Both the position numbers and the translations under genes were made by a program. Shown one piece after another: positions 53,778 to 61,979 of a stretch of 64,000 nt of DNA. How positions within the stretch are numbered: the first letter of the stretch is position 1; every line of letters begins with the position of its first letter. The notes beneath the pieces are model-generated. The model ran no database searches. It was not told the DNA's origin and saw only the letters and a list, made by a program, of their open reading frames with translations. Location of the stretch: the NCBI RefSeq assembly GCF_028688855.1, contig NZ_JAQTXI010000007.1:1-64000 (forward strand), in the 5' to 3' direction. Source of the stretch: Neomegalonema sp. (lineage in GTDB: Bacteria; Pseudomonadota; Alphaproteobacteria; Rhodobacterales; Rhodobacteraceae).

Positions 53778-54983
53778 TCAATGCCGGAAGGAAGAGCGGA
53801 TGTTGGTGAGGAACAGGCGCGCGATTCCCCAGAAGATCATCGACAGCACGAGCGTCAGCGCCAGAATCCGGGGCTGGTCGGGCCAGTCGACCTGGTTGTC
53901 CAGATAGGGCGCGCTGACCACAGACACGAATTTCTGTTGCCGCGCCAGCGCCGTCCGCGCCGAATCGAGGCCCTCCAGGGCGGATTCATAGGCGCGTTCG
54001 TCATATTGCTTGCGCAGTTCGAGGCGCTCGTATTCCAGGATCTGCTCGGCGGTGGAGCGGTCTCCGCCGGTCAGGCGGCGGGTTTCGCGGCCGATCTGCT
54101 CGTTGAGCGCGTCGATGCGGGCGCGCAGCTGCGCCTGACGCGCCGCGTTGAGCGTGGTGCTTTCCGAGACCGTCAGTTCGGCGCGCGTGTCGGCGCTGGC
54201 GGCCTCGAGTCTCGCGATGATCGTGCCGATCATCTCGGCGGAGCGGTTGGGGTCGAGGTTGAGGTTGTTCAGCCGCCAGTTGTTCACCGCCTGACGGCTG
54301 GAGATCAGGTTGCGCTCCATCGTCTGGACTTCGGAGGCCGCCGAACGCAGCAGCTCGCTGCGGGCGCGTTCGTTGAGGGTGTTGGCGAAGCTCTCGGCGC
54401 TCTTGAGCAGGGCGTCCGCGATCACCCGCGCGTCCTCGGCCGAGAAGGCGTAGACGCGGATCTCGACGATCTGCCGCGTGAGCGAATAGGTGATCTTGAC
54501 CATGTCCCGATAGACGGAGATGCGGGCGTCGGTGCTCAGATCCTTGAGTTCGTAATTGCGGAACAGCTTCCGGTAGAGCGGATCATAGGCCGCGGGCTTC
54601 ATGCGGTCGATGAAGCCCACGCGCTGTTCGACGTCGGCCATGCCGTCGGCGGATTCGAGGAACTGCTCGATGGCGTAGCCGTCGAACATCGCCGCCGGAT
54701 TGGTGAAATTGGTGAGGATGCCGCGTCCGCCCTCCTGGGAGACGACTCCCTCGGCGCCCTGGAGCACGAAGGAGGCCTCGCTCTTGTATTGCGGAGCGGA
54801 GACGAAATTCATGTAATAATAGACGAAGGCGACGGGCGTCAGGACGATCAGCAGAGAAAAGATGAAGGAGATCCACTCCGAGCTGTAGTAGTATTTCCGG
54901 GAGAAATATTCGTTGGTCCTGCCCTTGCCTTTGCCTTGCGCGCCGATTCTGGGAGCCGGGATCTTCTGATCTTTTTCTGTCAT
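53778..54983 (-). CDS. KpsE/Wzz-like polysaccharide-export inner-membrane protein
   Basis: A 401-residue polysaccharide co-polymerase-type protein. The N-terminus is basic and cytoplasmic (KGKGRTNEYFSRKYYY), followed by a membrane helix near residues 36-58 (SFIFSLLIVLTPVAFVYYYM). A long periplasmic helical region (about 60-370) has heptad-like runs such as DALNEQIGRETRRLTG (from RIDALNEQ onward). A second membrane helix (LALTLVLSMIFWGIARLFL) is near the C-terminus. This topology is that of KpsE/CtrB, which bridges the ABC exporter to the outer-membrane channel. The start at 54983 has only a weak ribosome-binding site. First gene of the four-gene operon. Confidence 0.82.
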   Translation of the reverse strand: MTEKDQKIPAPRIGAQGKGKGRTNEYFSRKYYYSSEWISFIFSLLIVLTPVAFVYYYMNFVSAPQYKSEASFVLQGAEGVVSQEGGRGILTNFTNPAAMFDGYAIEQFLESADGMADVEQRVGFIDRMKPAAYDPLYRKLFRNYELKDLSTDARISVYRDMVKITYSLTRQIVEIRVYAFSAEDARVIADALLKSAESFANTLNERARSELLRSAASEVQTMERNLISSRQAVNNWRLNNLNLDPNRSAEMIGTIIARLEAASADTRAELTVSESTTLNAARQAQLRARIDALNEQIGRETRRLTGGDRSTAEQILEYERLELRKQYDERAYESALEGLDSARTALARQQKFVSVVSAPYLDNQVDWPDQPRILALTLVLSMIFWGIARLFLTNIRSSFRH

Positions 54984-55023
54984 CGTCGATATGTGCGAAA
55001 TGCTCTGAGCTTTGGCGAGCCGA

Positions 55024-55035
55024 CCTGTCGACAGG
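55024..55035. promoter_or_regulatory. 12-bp palindrome upstream of kpsE-like gene
   Basis: CCTGTCGACAGG is a perfect palindrome 41 bp before the KpsE-like start. The surrounding 236-bp space between 54983 and the SMI1 gene end (55220) has no gene. It may be an operator of the export operon. Confidence 0.3.
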
Positions 55036-55219
55036 AGACGTTTCGTCCTCTCCCGTCCCGCAGGATCCGCCTGACCGGGACTTGGCAATATCAGAGCCTC
55101 GCAAGGAACGCCATGCAGGAGTGCGGCCTCCCGCAAGGCGCGGGCCTCCCTCACCCCGCTGTGATGCGTCTTCGGCGCAGGCCGGAGCAGGCCGGATCCC
55201 TCCGCCGCGCGGCTTCCGG

Positions 55220-55774
55220 TCACTCCTCGGGGGAGACGAACTTCAGGCGGCCCTCCGCGAAGACCGGGCGCGACATGGCCTCGCCCCGGAGCTCGCCCTT
55301 CGCCAGAGCCACGAGCCAGGGGCCGAAGGCCAGGTCCTGGGCCTCCGCCGCGCCTTCTCCGGCGTCGAGCCAGGCGATCCTCCAGGTTTCGGGAGCGCCC
55401 GGGCCGAGGATCCAGCCGAAGAGATCTCCGTCGAGGCTGGCGCCGATGGGGAGGAAGCTCCCTTCGGCGGGGAAGTCCGGCAGGGCCTGGTCCTGCGGAT
55501 TCCCGGCGCGCGTCAGGCCGTGCGCCCGGATCGCCCGCTCGGCCGCCCGGGGGAGGATCAGCGCCGCGTGATCCGACAAGGGCGCGTAATAGCTCACGAA
55601 ATCCCCGATGAGGCCGTCGGCGCCCCAGATCGAGACGAAGCGCTTGTAATCCTCCGGAATCCCCACGCCCAGAGCCGCTTCGACCTCCGCCCAATGTCCG
55701 GCGGCGGGAGTCGGGCCGCGCGCCGAGGCGGAAGGCGGCGGCATGAGGCGGGAAAGTTCGGCGAGCCAGTCCAT
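55220..55774 (-). CDS. SMI1/KNR4-family (immunity-type) protein
   Basis: A 184-residue SMI1/KNR4 (SUKH-type) protein. The core begins HWAEVEAALGVGIPEDYKRF and continues WGADGLIGDFVSYYAPL; the later part has FLPIGASLDGDLFGWIL, matching the family pattern of a central FLPIGxxxxGDxxxW. Bacterial members are mostly immunity proteins of contact-dependent or polymorphic toxin systems; some are housekeeping. No toxin gene, VgrG or secretion gene lies near. It is not coupled to its neighbours and lies 236 bp before the capsule-export operon on the same strand. Confidence 0.75.
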   Translation of the reverse strand: MDWLAELSRLMPPPSASARGPTPAAGHWAEVEAALGVGIPEDYKRFVSIWGADGLIGDFVSYYAPLSDHAALILPRAAERAIRAHGLTRAGNPQDQALPDFPAEGSFLPIGASLDGDLFGWILGPGAPETWRIAWLDAGEGAAEAQDLAFGPWLVALAKGELRGEAMSRPVFAEGRLKFVSPEE

Positions 55775-56090
55775 GCCTGCGTCTTTCTCTCCTGGAGTCC
55801 CGGGCGGAAGGCCGGGAGCATGGAGAGGTCCTGCGACGCCTTGATCTCGCTTTCATGTCGGTTTCACGCCGCCTGCGGGCGGGAAGCGCCTTCGGGCGAG
55901 ACGCGCCTCTGGGGCGAGTCGTCGCAAGCGCCGATCCTGCGCCTTGGCGTCATGAAACTTCGTGTAAGCATCCCCGGACTGCGGAAGCCGTCTCCGGCCC
56001 GTCCCGATCTTCCTTGCGCTGAAGATTCCGGGGCCCGGCCCGGGCGGCTCCTGCGGATGTCGTCATCTGCGAAAGGGAGCTTGCGGATCC
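55775..56090. other. 316-bp divergent region, SMI1 / GntP genes
   Basis: No gene is supported. A possible PHO-box-like array lies at 55839-55867: CCTTGAT, CTTTCAT (55850-55856) and GTTTCAC (55861-55867) at 11-bp spacing, less convincing than the array at 57530. The segment next to the GntP start has a ribosome site (GGGAG) and several GC-rich small hairpins of no clear meaning. Confidence 0.3.
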
Positions 56091-57473
56091 ATGGGTCTTC
56101 TGGGCGTCGTCCTGTCTCTGGTCCTTCTGATGTATCTCGCCTATCGGGGCGTGAACGTCCTGATCCTGGCGCCGCTTCTGGCGCTTCTGGCGGTGCTGTT
56201 CAGCGGCGACCTGCCGATTCTGGGAACCTACACCCAGATCTTCATGAAGGCGCTCGGCGGCTATGTCGCGACCTTCTTTCCGCTGTTCATGCTCGGGGCG
56301 ATCTTCGGGAAGCTCATGGCCGACAGCGGTTCGGCGCGCGCCATCGCCGAATGGATCGTGACGAAGCTGGGCTCGCGGAACGCGATCCTCGCGGTGGTGC
56401 TGAGCTGCGCGGCCCTGACCTATGGCGGCGTGTCGCTCTTCGTGGTGGCCTTCGCGGTCTATCCCATCGCGGCGGAGCTCTTCCGCAAGGCGGAGATCCC
56501 CAAACGCCTGATCCCCGCGACCATCGCCCTCGGCGCCTTCACCTTCACCATGACCGCCCTGCCGGGCTCGCCCGCGATCCAGAACGCCATTCCCACCCCC
56601 TATTTCGGCACGACGCCTTTCGCGGCGCCTCTGGCGGGAGTTCTGGGCGGAGCGATCATGTTCCTCGGCGGCATGGCCTGGCTGCGCTGGAGGGCCGCCC
56701 AGGCCGTCGCCCGCAGCGAGGGCTACGGCGATCATCCGCCGAGCTCCGCGGAATCCGCCGTGACCCACGAGAATCCGCCGGGCGTGCTCGTCGCCCTGAC
56801 GCCCGCCTTCTCGGTGATCGCGCTGAACGCGCTCTTCACCTATGTGGTGTTGCCCCGGATCGACTCCGGCTTCCTCGCCGAACCGGCCTACGGCTCGACG
56901 ACCCTCGAGTCCGTGCGGGGCGTCTGGGCGATCATCTCGGCGCTGACGCTCTCCATCCTGCTGCTGATCGCCCTGAACTGGGCGCGCCTCAAGACCCTGC
57001 GCGAGAGCCTCAACGCGGGGACCATGGGCTCGCTTCTGCCGATCTTCAACACGGCTTCGGAAGTGGGCTATGGCGCGACCATCGCCTCTCTGCCCGCCTT
57101 CGCGCTGGTGCGCGACGCGGTGATGAACGTCTCGCCGGATAATCCGCTCGTGTCGGTGGCGGTGGCGACCAACGTGCTGGCGGGAATCACCGGCTCGGCT
57201 TCGGGCGGACTCTCCATCGCCCTGCAGACCCTCGGCGACCATCTGAACGCCATGGCTCAGGCGACGGGCGTCAGCCCCGAGCTGATGCATCGCGTGGCGG
57301 CCATGTCCTCGGGCGGCTTCGACACCCTGCCCCATAACGGCGCGGTGATCACCCTGCTCGCGATCTGCGGCCTGAGCCACAGGCAATCCTATTTCGACAT
57401 CTTCGTCGCGGCGCTGATCGTGCCGGTTCTCGCCACCTTCGCGGTGGTGCTGGTCGGCGGATATCTCGTCTGA
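56091..57473 (+). CDS. GntP-family permease (gluconate/organic acid:H+ symporter)
   Basis: A 460-residue membrane protein with about twelve hydrophobic segments. The N-terminus MGLLGVVLSLVLLMYLAYRG, the block LFMLGAIFGKLMADSGSARAI, and TALPGSPAIQNAIP are characteristic of GntP. The C-terminal half repeats the pattern with VSVAVATNVLAGITGSASGG and LPHNGAVITLL. Family members transport gluconate, glycerate or hydroxybutyrate-type acids. Locally there is no kinase or dehydrogenase to fix the substrate. It is transcribed away from the SMI1 gene and 146 bp upstream of the phytase-like gene. Confidence 0.87.
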   Translation: MGLLGVVLSLVLLMYLAYRGVNVLILAPLLALLAVLFSGDLPILGTYTQIFMKALGGYVATFFPLFMLGAIFGKLMADSGSARAIAEWIVTKLGSRNAILAVVLSCAALTYGGVSLFVVAFAVYPIAAELFRKAEIPKRLIPATIALGAFTFTMTALPGSPAIQNAIPTPYFGTTPFAAPLAGVLGGAIMFLGGMAWLRWRAAQAVARSEGYGDHPPSSAESAVTHENPPGVLVALTPAFSVIALNALFTYVVLPRIDSGFLAEPAYGSTTLESVRGVWAIISALTLSILLLIALNWARLKTLRESLNAGTMGSLLPIFNTASEVGYGATIASLPAFALVRDAVMNVSPDNPLVSVAVATNVLAGITGSASGGLSIALQTLGDHLNAMAQATGVSPELMHRVAAMSSGGFDTLPHNGAVITLLAICGLSHRQSYFDIFVAALIVPVLATFAVVLVGGYLV

Positions 57474-57529
57474 ACGGGAGGGGCGGCGGGGGCGATCCCT
57501 CCGTCGTCCCCCTTGTCCGGGGGCCCTCC

Positions 57530-57558
57530 CTGTCACGAATCCTGCACGAAGCTGAAAC
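57530..57558 (+). promoter_or_regulatory. Candidate PHO box upstream of phytase-like gene
   Basis: Three 7-bp units repeat every 11 bp: CTGTCAC (57530), CCTGCAC (57541) and CTGAAAC (57552). The PhoB consensus is CTGTCAT repeated with a 4-bp A+T-rich spacer, so the first unit matches at six of seven positions and the array spacing is exact. It ends 62 bp before the ATG, and TATCAG at 57580-57585 could be the -10. PhoB control would fit a secreted phosphate-ester or phytase-like product. Confidence 0.55.
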
Positions 57559-57619
57559 GCGCGCGTCAGGGCCGGAGGATATCAGAAACGCCATCAGGGG
57601 CTCCGGAAGGATCTGGATC

Positions 57620-58966
57620 ATGCGTTTCGTCTCTTCGTTCGTGGCGTTCTTCGCCGCCGCCTCGCCCGCTCTGGCGGAGGAGGTCTTTCCCGCGGTCCTC
57701 GCCGGACACGCCCGTCTCCCGGCCCTGACCCTGACGGCGCCCCCCGCCGACGCTCCCCGCGACGCCTGGATCTCCGGCAAGTTCACCGGCCGCGCGCGCA
57801 ACGACGCGCCCATGTCCGTCGAAGGCGACGTGGGCGCGGCCTATGGCGGCCACAAGACCGGCATCTCCCTGCCCTTCATCGGCCAGCCCGTTCAGGGCAT
57901 GTCCGGCTTCGCGATGAACCGCGCCGAAGACGGAAGCTGGTTCACGCTCACGGACAACGGCTTCGGCTCCAGGCTCAACAGCCCCGACGCGCTGCTGTTC
58001 CTCCATCGCATGGCGCCGGATTTCGAGACCGGGCTCGTCCGGCGGCTGGAGACGATCTTCCTGAGCGATCCGGATCGCAAGGTTCCCTTCCGCATCGCCC
58101 ATGAGGGGACCGAAAGCCGCTATCTGACCGGCGCCGATTTCGATCCGGAGAGCCTTCAGGTCCTGGACGGCGAAATCTGGATCGGCGACGAATTCGGCCC
58201 CTGGATCCTCCACGCCACGGCGGAGGGCCGCATTCTCGGCGTCTACGCCACGAAGCTCGACGGCGAGATCCTGACCGGACCCGACACCCCCGGCGTGACG
58301 GTCCCGGCGCAACCGGGCATGAATTTCCGCGTCCAGCGTTCGGGCGGCTATGAGGGCATGGCGCTTCAGCCGGAAACCGGCCTGCTCTGGGCGATGCTCG
58401 AAAAGCCCCTGCTCGTCGAGGGCGGCGGAACCGAAGGCGACTTCCTGCGCGTCCTGACCTTCGACACGGCGAAGAAGGACTGGACCGGCGAAGGCTATCG
58501 TTTCCGCCTCTCCGAGGGCGCGCAGGCCATCGGCGACTTCAACTTCATCGACGGGACGCGCGCTCTGGTGATCGAGCGCGACAACGGCGAAGGCGACGCC
58601 GCCAGAGCCTGCGCCGAGGGCGTCGAGGACAGATCCGCCTGCTATCCCAATCCGGCGAAGGTCAAGAACGTGGTGCTGGTCGACGTCTCGACGGTCGACG
58701 CCGAGGGCTATCTCCGCCGCATCGGCCATGTGGATCTTCTGAACGTCCAGGATCCGGAGGGGAAGGCTCTGGAGGGGATGCGGCCCGCCGAAGGCCCCTT
58801 CAGCTTCCCCTTCTTCACCATCGAGAACGTCGCCCGCGCGGATGAAACCCATATCCTCGTCGCCAACGACAACAACCTGCCCTTCTCGGGCGGACGCGAA
58901 ATCGGCGCGGCGGCGAACAACGAATTCATCCTGCTCTTGACGCCGGACCTGCTGAACGCGAAATGA
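57620..58966 (+). CDS. Secreted phytase-like (esterase-like activity) protein
   Basis: A 448-residue exported protein with a signal peptide (MRFVSSFVAFFAAASPALAE, cleavage near residue 19). The mature part resembles the phytase-like beta-propeller family: MSGFAMNRAEDGSWFTLTDN, LTGADFDPESLQVLDGEIWI with GDEFGPWILH, SGGYEGMALQPETGLLWAM, and ANDNNLPFSGGRE near the end. The two Asp-rich segments could bind calcium. It acts in the periplasm or outside. Phosphatase activity is not proven for this family. A candidate PHO box precedes it, and the next gene begins in its stop codon (ATGA). Confidence 0.82.
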   Translation: MRFVSSFVAFFAAASPALAEEVFPAVLAGHARLPALTLTAPPADAPRDAWISGKFTGRARNDAPMSVEGDVGAAYGGHKTGISLPFIGQPVQGMSGFAMNRAEDGSWFTLTDNGFGSRLNSPDALLFLHRMAPDFETGLVRRLETIFLSDPDRKVPFRIAHEGTESRYLTGADFDPESLQVLDGEIWIGDEFGPWILHATAEGRILGVYATKLDGEILTGPDTPGVTVPAQPGMNFRVQRSGGYEGMALQPETGLLWAMLEKPLLVEGGGTEGDFLRVLTFDTAKKDWTGEGYRFRLSEGAQAIGDFNFIDGTRALVIERDNGEGDAARACAEGVEDRSACYPNPAKVKNVVLVDVSTVDAEGYLRRIGHVDLLNVQDPEGKALEGMRPAEGPFSFPFFTIENVARADETHILVANDNNLPFSGGREIGAAANNEFILLLTPDLLNAK

Positions 58967-59637
58967 GTCCGGATTCCGGGGCGTGGCGGCTCTGCGCCGC
59001 GCCCTCCGCAACGACGAGCAGACCCAGCACGGGAGCCTCATCCTTGTCCAGTTCGAGCGCGTCGGATCTGAAGAGATTCCTGACGGAATGGCGCCGCGAT
59101 CCTCTGACCGTGGCCGCCATCGCGCCTTCCGGGCGGGCCCTCGCCGAGATCATCACCTCGGAGATCTCGCCGCTGGAGGCGCCGGTGGTCGAGCTGGGCC
59201 CCGGCACGGGAGTCTTCACGCGCCGTCTGCTCGGACGCGGCGTCCCCGAGGAGCGGCTCGTGCTGATCGAATACGGCGCCAGCTTCGCGCAGGATCTCCA
59301 GAGCCGCTTTCCTCTGGCCCGCGTCCACCAGATGGACGCCTGCGCCTTGCGCAAGCGCCCTCTGATCGCGGGAGAGCCCGCAGGCGCCGTGGTCAGCGGA
59401 TTGCCGTTGCTCTCCATGTCGCCGCGCCGGATCCTCGCGATCCTGGAGGGCGTCTTCCTGCAGTTGCGGCCCGAGGGCGCCTTCTATCAGTTCACCTACG
59501 GCTTCCGTTGTCCGGCGCCGAGGCCCCTGCTGGACCGGCTGGGCCTCAAGGCGACCCGCATCGGCGGCACGCTGGCCAATCTGCCGCCCGCCGCCGTCTA
59601 CCGCATCGAGCGGCGGCGTCTGCGGACTCCGCTCTGA
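58963..59637 (+). CDS. PmtA-type phospholipid N-methyltransferase
   Basis: A 224-residue SAM methyltransferase. The core begins near residue 35 with DLKRFLTEWRRDPLTVAAIA, then APSGRALAEIITSEISPLE, the SAM loop VVELGPGTGVFTRRLL, VLIEYGASFAQDL and VVSGLPLLSMSP. These match rhizobial/Rhodobacter-type phosphatidylethanolamine N-methyltransferase, which makes phosphatidylcholine precursors at the inner membrane. The first 30 residues are Ser/Thr-rich and atypical; a TTG at 59044 after GGGAG gives a normal N-terminus and is an alternative start. Start chosen here overlaps the previous stop by ATGA. An rRNA-dimethyltransferase-like paralogue is the alternative annotation. Confidence 0.75.
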   Translation: MSPDSGAWRLCAAPSATTSRPSTGASSLSSSSASDLKRFLTEWRRDPLTVAAIAPSGRALAEIITSEISPLEAPVVELGPGTGVFTRRLLGRGVPEERLVLIEYGASFAQDLQSRFPLARVHQMDACALRKRPLIAGEPAGAVVSGLPLLSMSPRRILAILEGVFLQLRPEGAFYQFTYGFRCPAPRPLLDRLGLKATRIGGTLANLPPAAVYRIERRRLRTPL

Positions 59638-59910
59638 GGCGGAGGGGGACCGGGCGGGTCGATCAATCGACAGGGGATTCGATTTCGGGTATGTCGCCTG
59701 AGGGGAGAGGCGACGATTCCCGCCGCCCTCAAGTTCAGCCGTGAGCGTCATCCAGCGAAGCCGACCAGGCTTCGCGTCGCGACGCGCGACCAGACAGCAG
59801 CCTGGAGCGTCCGGACGACCCCACCCGGTCGGACGACGCCCATGACGCGGACGCGCCTTCGCAGCTTCGGCGAAGCGGCCTCCGCGCAGCCACGAAAGAA
59901 GGGACGGCTC
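59638..59910 (+). other. 273-bp intergenic region with stacked inverted repeats
   Basis: No gene is supported. Perfect inverted repeats are packed in a row: GTCGCCT/AGGCGAC (59693-59714, 8-nt loop; possible pmtA terminator), GCGAAGCC/GGCTTCGC (59755-59775, 5-nt loop), GCGTCGCGACGC (59774-59785), and CTTCGC/GCGAAG nearer the CHAD gene. They fall within about 150 bp. The stretch may be a terminator followed by a structured 5' leader. In such GC-rich DNA some of this is expected by chance. Confidence 0.5.
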
Positions 59911-61434
59911 ATGACGCGCGCCGAAGACAAGACTCTGATCCTGCCTGCGGAGGCGTTCGACGGAGGGGCGGCCGGGCCCTGGGGCGACTGGCGGCCCGTC
60001 CTCGTCTGGGAGACGGCGGCCCCCTTCGCGATCCTCGACGATTTCGACCAGAGCCTGCGTCGCTCGCAGCGTCTGCTGATCGAGTCCGGCGGCTGGTTCG
60101 AGCTCTGGCCCGCCGAGGGCCCGGTCCTGCGGCAGCCCGCCGAGGCCGAAGGATTCGCCGCGCGCTTCGCCGAAGGACCGGTCAAGGCGGCGCTGAAGGA
60201 TCTGTCGCCCCTGCGGCGGCTGTCCCGGACGGGCGTCGGCGAGCTGCGGCGGGGCGAACTCGCGCTGACGGAGGATTCCGGCGAGGTCCGCGCCCGCGCC
60301 GGGTTGCTGCTCTTCTCCGGGACCGGGGAAGGCCTCCTGGCCGCCCTCCCCGAAGGAGAGGGCAAGGCTCTGAAGGCGCTGGAGGAGGGCCTTGCGGCTC
60401 TGGGCGCCGAGCCCCTGCGGCGCGGCGATCCGGCGCGGCGGCTGCATCCGGAGCTCGCGCCCTATCAGGCCAAGCCCGAGGCGCCCATCGATCCGGACGC
60501 CCGCGCCTTCGACGCCGCCAGCGACATCGTGGCGGCCTGTCTGCCGGTGCTGCGGGCCAACGAGGCCGGGATCGTCGCGGATCTCGACACCGAGCATCTG
60601 CATGACCATCGGGTCGCGCTGCGCCGGATCCGCTCGGTCCTGAGCCTGTTCAAGGACGTCTACGACGCCGACCAGACCGAAGATCTCAAGGCGCGCTTCT
60701 CGGCGCTGATGGCCCCGACCGGGCCTCTGCGGGATCTCGACGTCTATCTGCTGGAGCGCGAAGCCTTCTACGCCATGGCCCCCGAGGCCCTGCATGAAGG
60801 GCTCGACGAGATGTTCGAGCTCTTCGCCCGGGAGCGCGCCGCCGAACAGGCCCGCCTCGCCGAATTCCTGCGCAGCCCAGCCTGGCTGGAGGAGATGACG
60901 GCGCTCGAAGCGCTCTTCCGCGACCGCGAGGGCCTCAAGCCCGGTCCCGACGCCGATCACGGCGCCTGGGCGCTCGCCTGCGAACTGATCTGGGGCCGTT
61001 ACCGCAAGATCCGCCGCACGGGCGCGAAGCTCATCCACGAGGCGCCGGACGAAGAGATCCACAAGCTGCGCATCCATTGCAAGAAGCTGCGCTATCTCAT
61101 GGAGTTCTTCGCGCCGCTCTTCCCGGCGAAGCCCTTCGCCGATCTGCTCAAGCCGCTCAAGACCCTTCAGGAGGCCCTGGGCGTCTTCAACGACGCCTCG
61201 GTGCAGCAGGCCAGCCTGCGCCGCTTCGTCGAGGGTCTGGAGGCGAAGGGCGCGCATCATGGCGGCCTCGGCGTCGCCCTGAGCGTGGGGGCGCTGATCT
61301 CGGTGCTGCACCACCGGCAGCTCGCGGAGAGAAGCCGCATCGCCGAGAGCTTCGTCCGCTTCGCCAGCCGCGAGACCCAGAACGCCTTCCGCGAGCTGTT
61401 CCACGAAAAGAAGAGAAGAAGGAGGGCCTCATGA
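59911..61434 (+). CDS. CHAD domain protein
   Basis: A 507-residue protein. Roughly residues 215-500 are a CHAD (conserved histidine alpha-helical) domain with HDHRVALRRIRSVLSLFKDV, GPLRDLDVYL, and IHKLRIHCKKLRYLMEFF; the conserved His and basic residues bind polyphosphate. The N-terminal 200 residues contain DDFDQSLRRSQRLLIESGGW, a pattern like the strand-helix region of CYTH folds, but no ExExK. The ATG at 59911, with GAAGGGACGG upstream, is preferred to the in-frame ATG at 59842. The stop overlaps the CYTH gene by 4 bp, so the two are translated together. Confidence 0.82.
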   Translation: MTRAEDKTLILPAEAFDGGAAGPWGDWRPVLVWETAAPFAILDDFDQSLRRSQRLLIESGGWFELWPAEGPVLRQPAEAEGFAARFAEGPVKAALKDLSPLRRLSRTGVGELRRGELALTEDSGEVRARAGLLLFSGTGEGLLAALPEGEGKALKALEEGLAALGAEPLRRGDPARRLHPELAPYQAKPEAPIDPDARAFDAASDIVAACLPVLRANEAGIVADLDTEHLHDHRVALRRIRSVLSLFKDVYDADQTEDLKARFSALMAPTGPLRDLDVYLLEREAFYAMAPEALHEGLDEMFELFARERAAEQARLAEFLRSPAWLEEMTALEALFRDREGLKPGPDADHGAWALACELIWGRYRKIRRTGAKLIHEAPDEEIHKLRIHCKKLRYLMEFFAPLFPAKPFADLLKPLKTLQEALGVFNDASVQQASLRRFVEGLEAKGAHHGGLGVALSVGALISVLHHRQLAERSRIAESFVRFASRETQNAFRELFHEKKRRRRAS

Positions 61435-61931
61435 GCCCGGCGACGGACAAGGATCCGGCGGCGCCTCTGGAGATCGAACGCAAGTTCCTCCTCGCGACGC
61501 CGCCCCCTCTGGAGGGCCTGAAGGCCGAAGAGATCCGGCAAGGCTACGTCACGGCGGCGGGCGATTCCATCGAACTGCGCCTGCGCAGCAAGGGCGAAGC
61601 CTGGTTCCTGACGCTGAAGTCCGAAGGGATCCTGAGCCGCGTCGAACGCGAGGTCGAGATCACGCGGGCGCAGTTCGAGAGGCTCTGGCCCGCGACCGAA
61701 GGGCGGCGGGTCGAGAAGACCCGCCACATGGGGCGTCTGGATGACGGGACGCTCTTCGAGTTCGACCTGTTTTCAGGCGCCCTCGCGCCGCTCCTGCTGG
61801 TCGAGGTCGAGTTTCCGAGCCTGGAGGCGGCGCGGGCCTTCGTCCCGCCCGACTGGTTCGGCGCCGAAGTCACCGAGGACCGGCGCTTCCGCAACCGTTC
61901 CCTCGCCGATCACGGCGCGCCGCCCTTGTGA
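61431..61931 (+). CDS. CYTH domain protein (triphosphate tunnel enzyme)
   Basis: A 166-residue CYTH protein. The defining N-terminal motif is LEIERKFLL (ExExK present as E-I-E-R-K). It continues with IRQGYVTAAGDSIELRLRSKG, WFLTLKSEGILSR, EREVEITRAQFERLW and EFDLFSGALAPLLLVEVEF, giving the acidic and basic residues that face the tunnel. Small bacterial members are inorganic triphosphatases or adenylate cyclases; the short length and CHAD partner favour a triphosphatase. The start overlaps the CHAD stop (ATGA). Confidence 0.87.
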   Translation: MSPATDKDPAAPLEIERKFLLATPPPLEGLKAEEIRQGYVTAAGDSIELRLRSKGEAWFLTLKSEGILSRVEREVEITRAQFERLWPATEGRRVEKTRHMGRLDDGTLFEFDLFSGALAPLLLVEVEFPSLEAARAFVPPDWFGAEVTEDRRFRNRSLADHGAPPL

Positions 61932-61979
61932 GGGGGCGAGGCCTCCCGGAGCGGGCTCCGGGAGGATCCGCCGCGCGGG

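Noticed and set aside
53778..55856. 692-residue version of the KpsE-like protein
   Set aside because: The extra 291 N-terminal residues cover the SMI1 gene in another frame and are low-complexity. The ATG at 54983 gives the normal topology.
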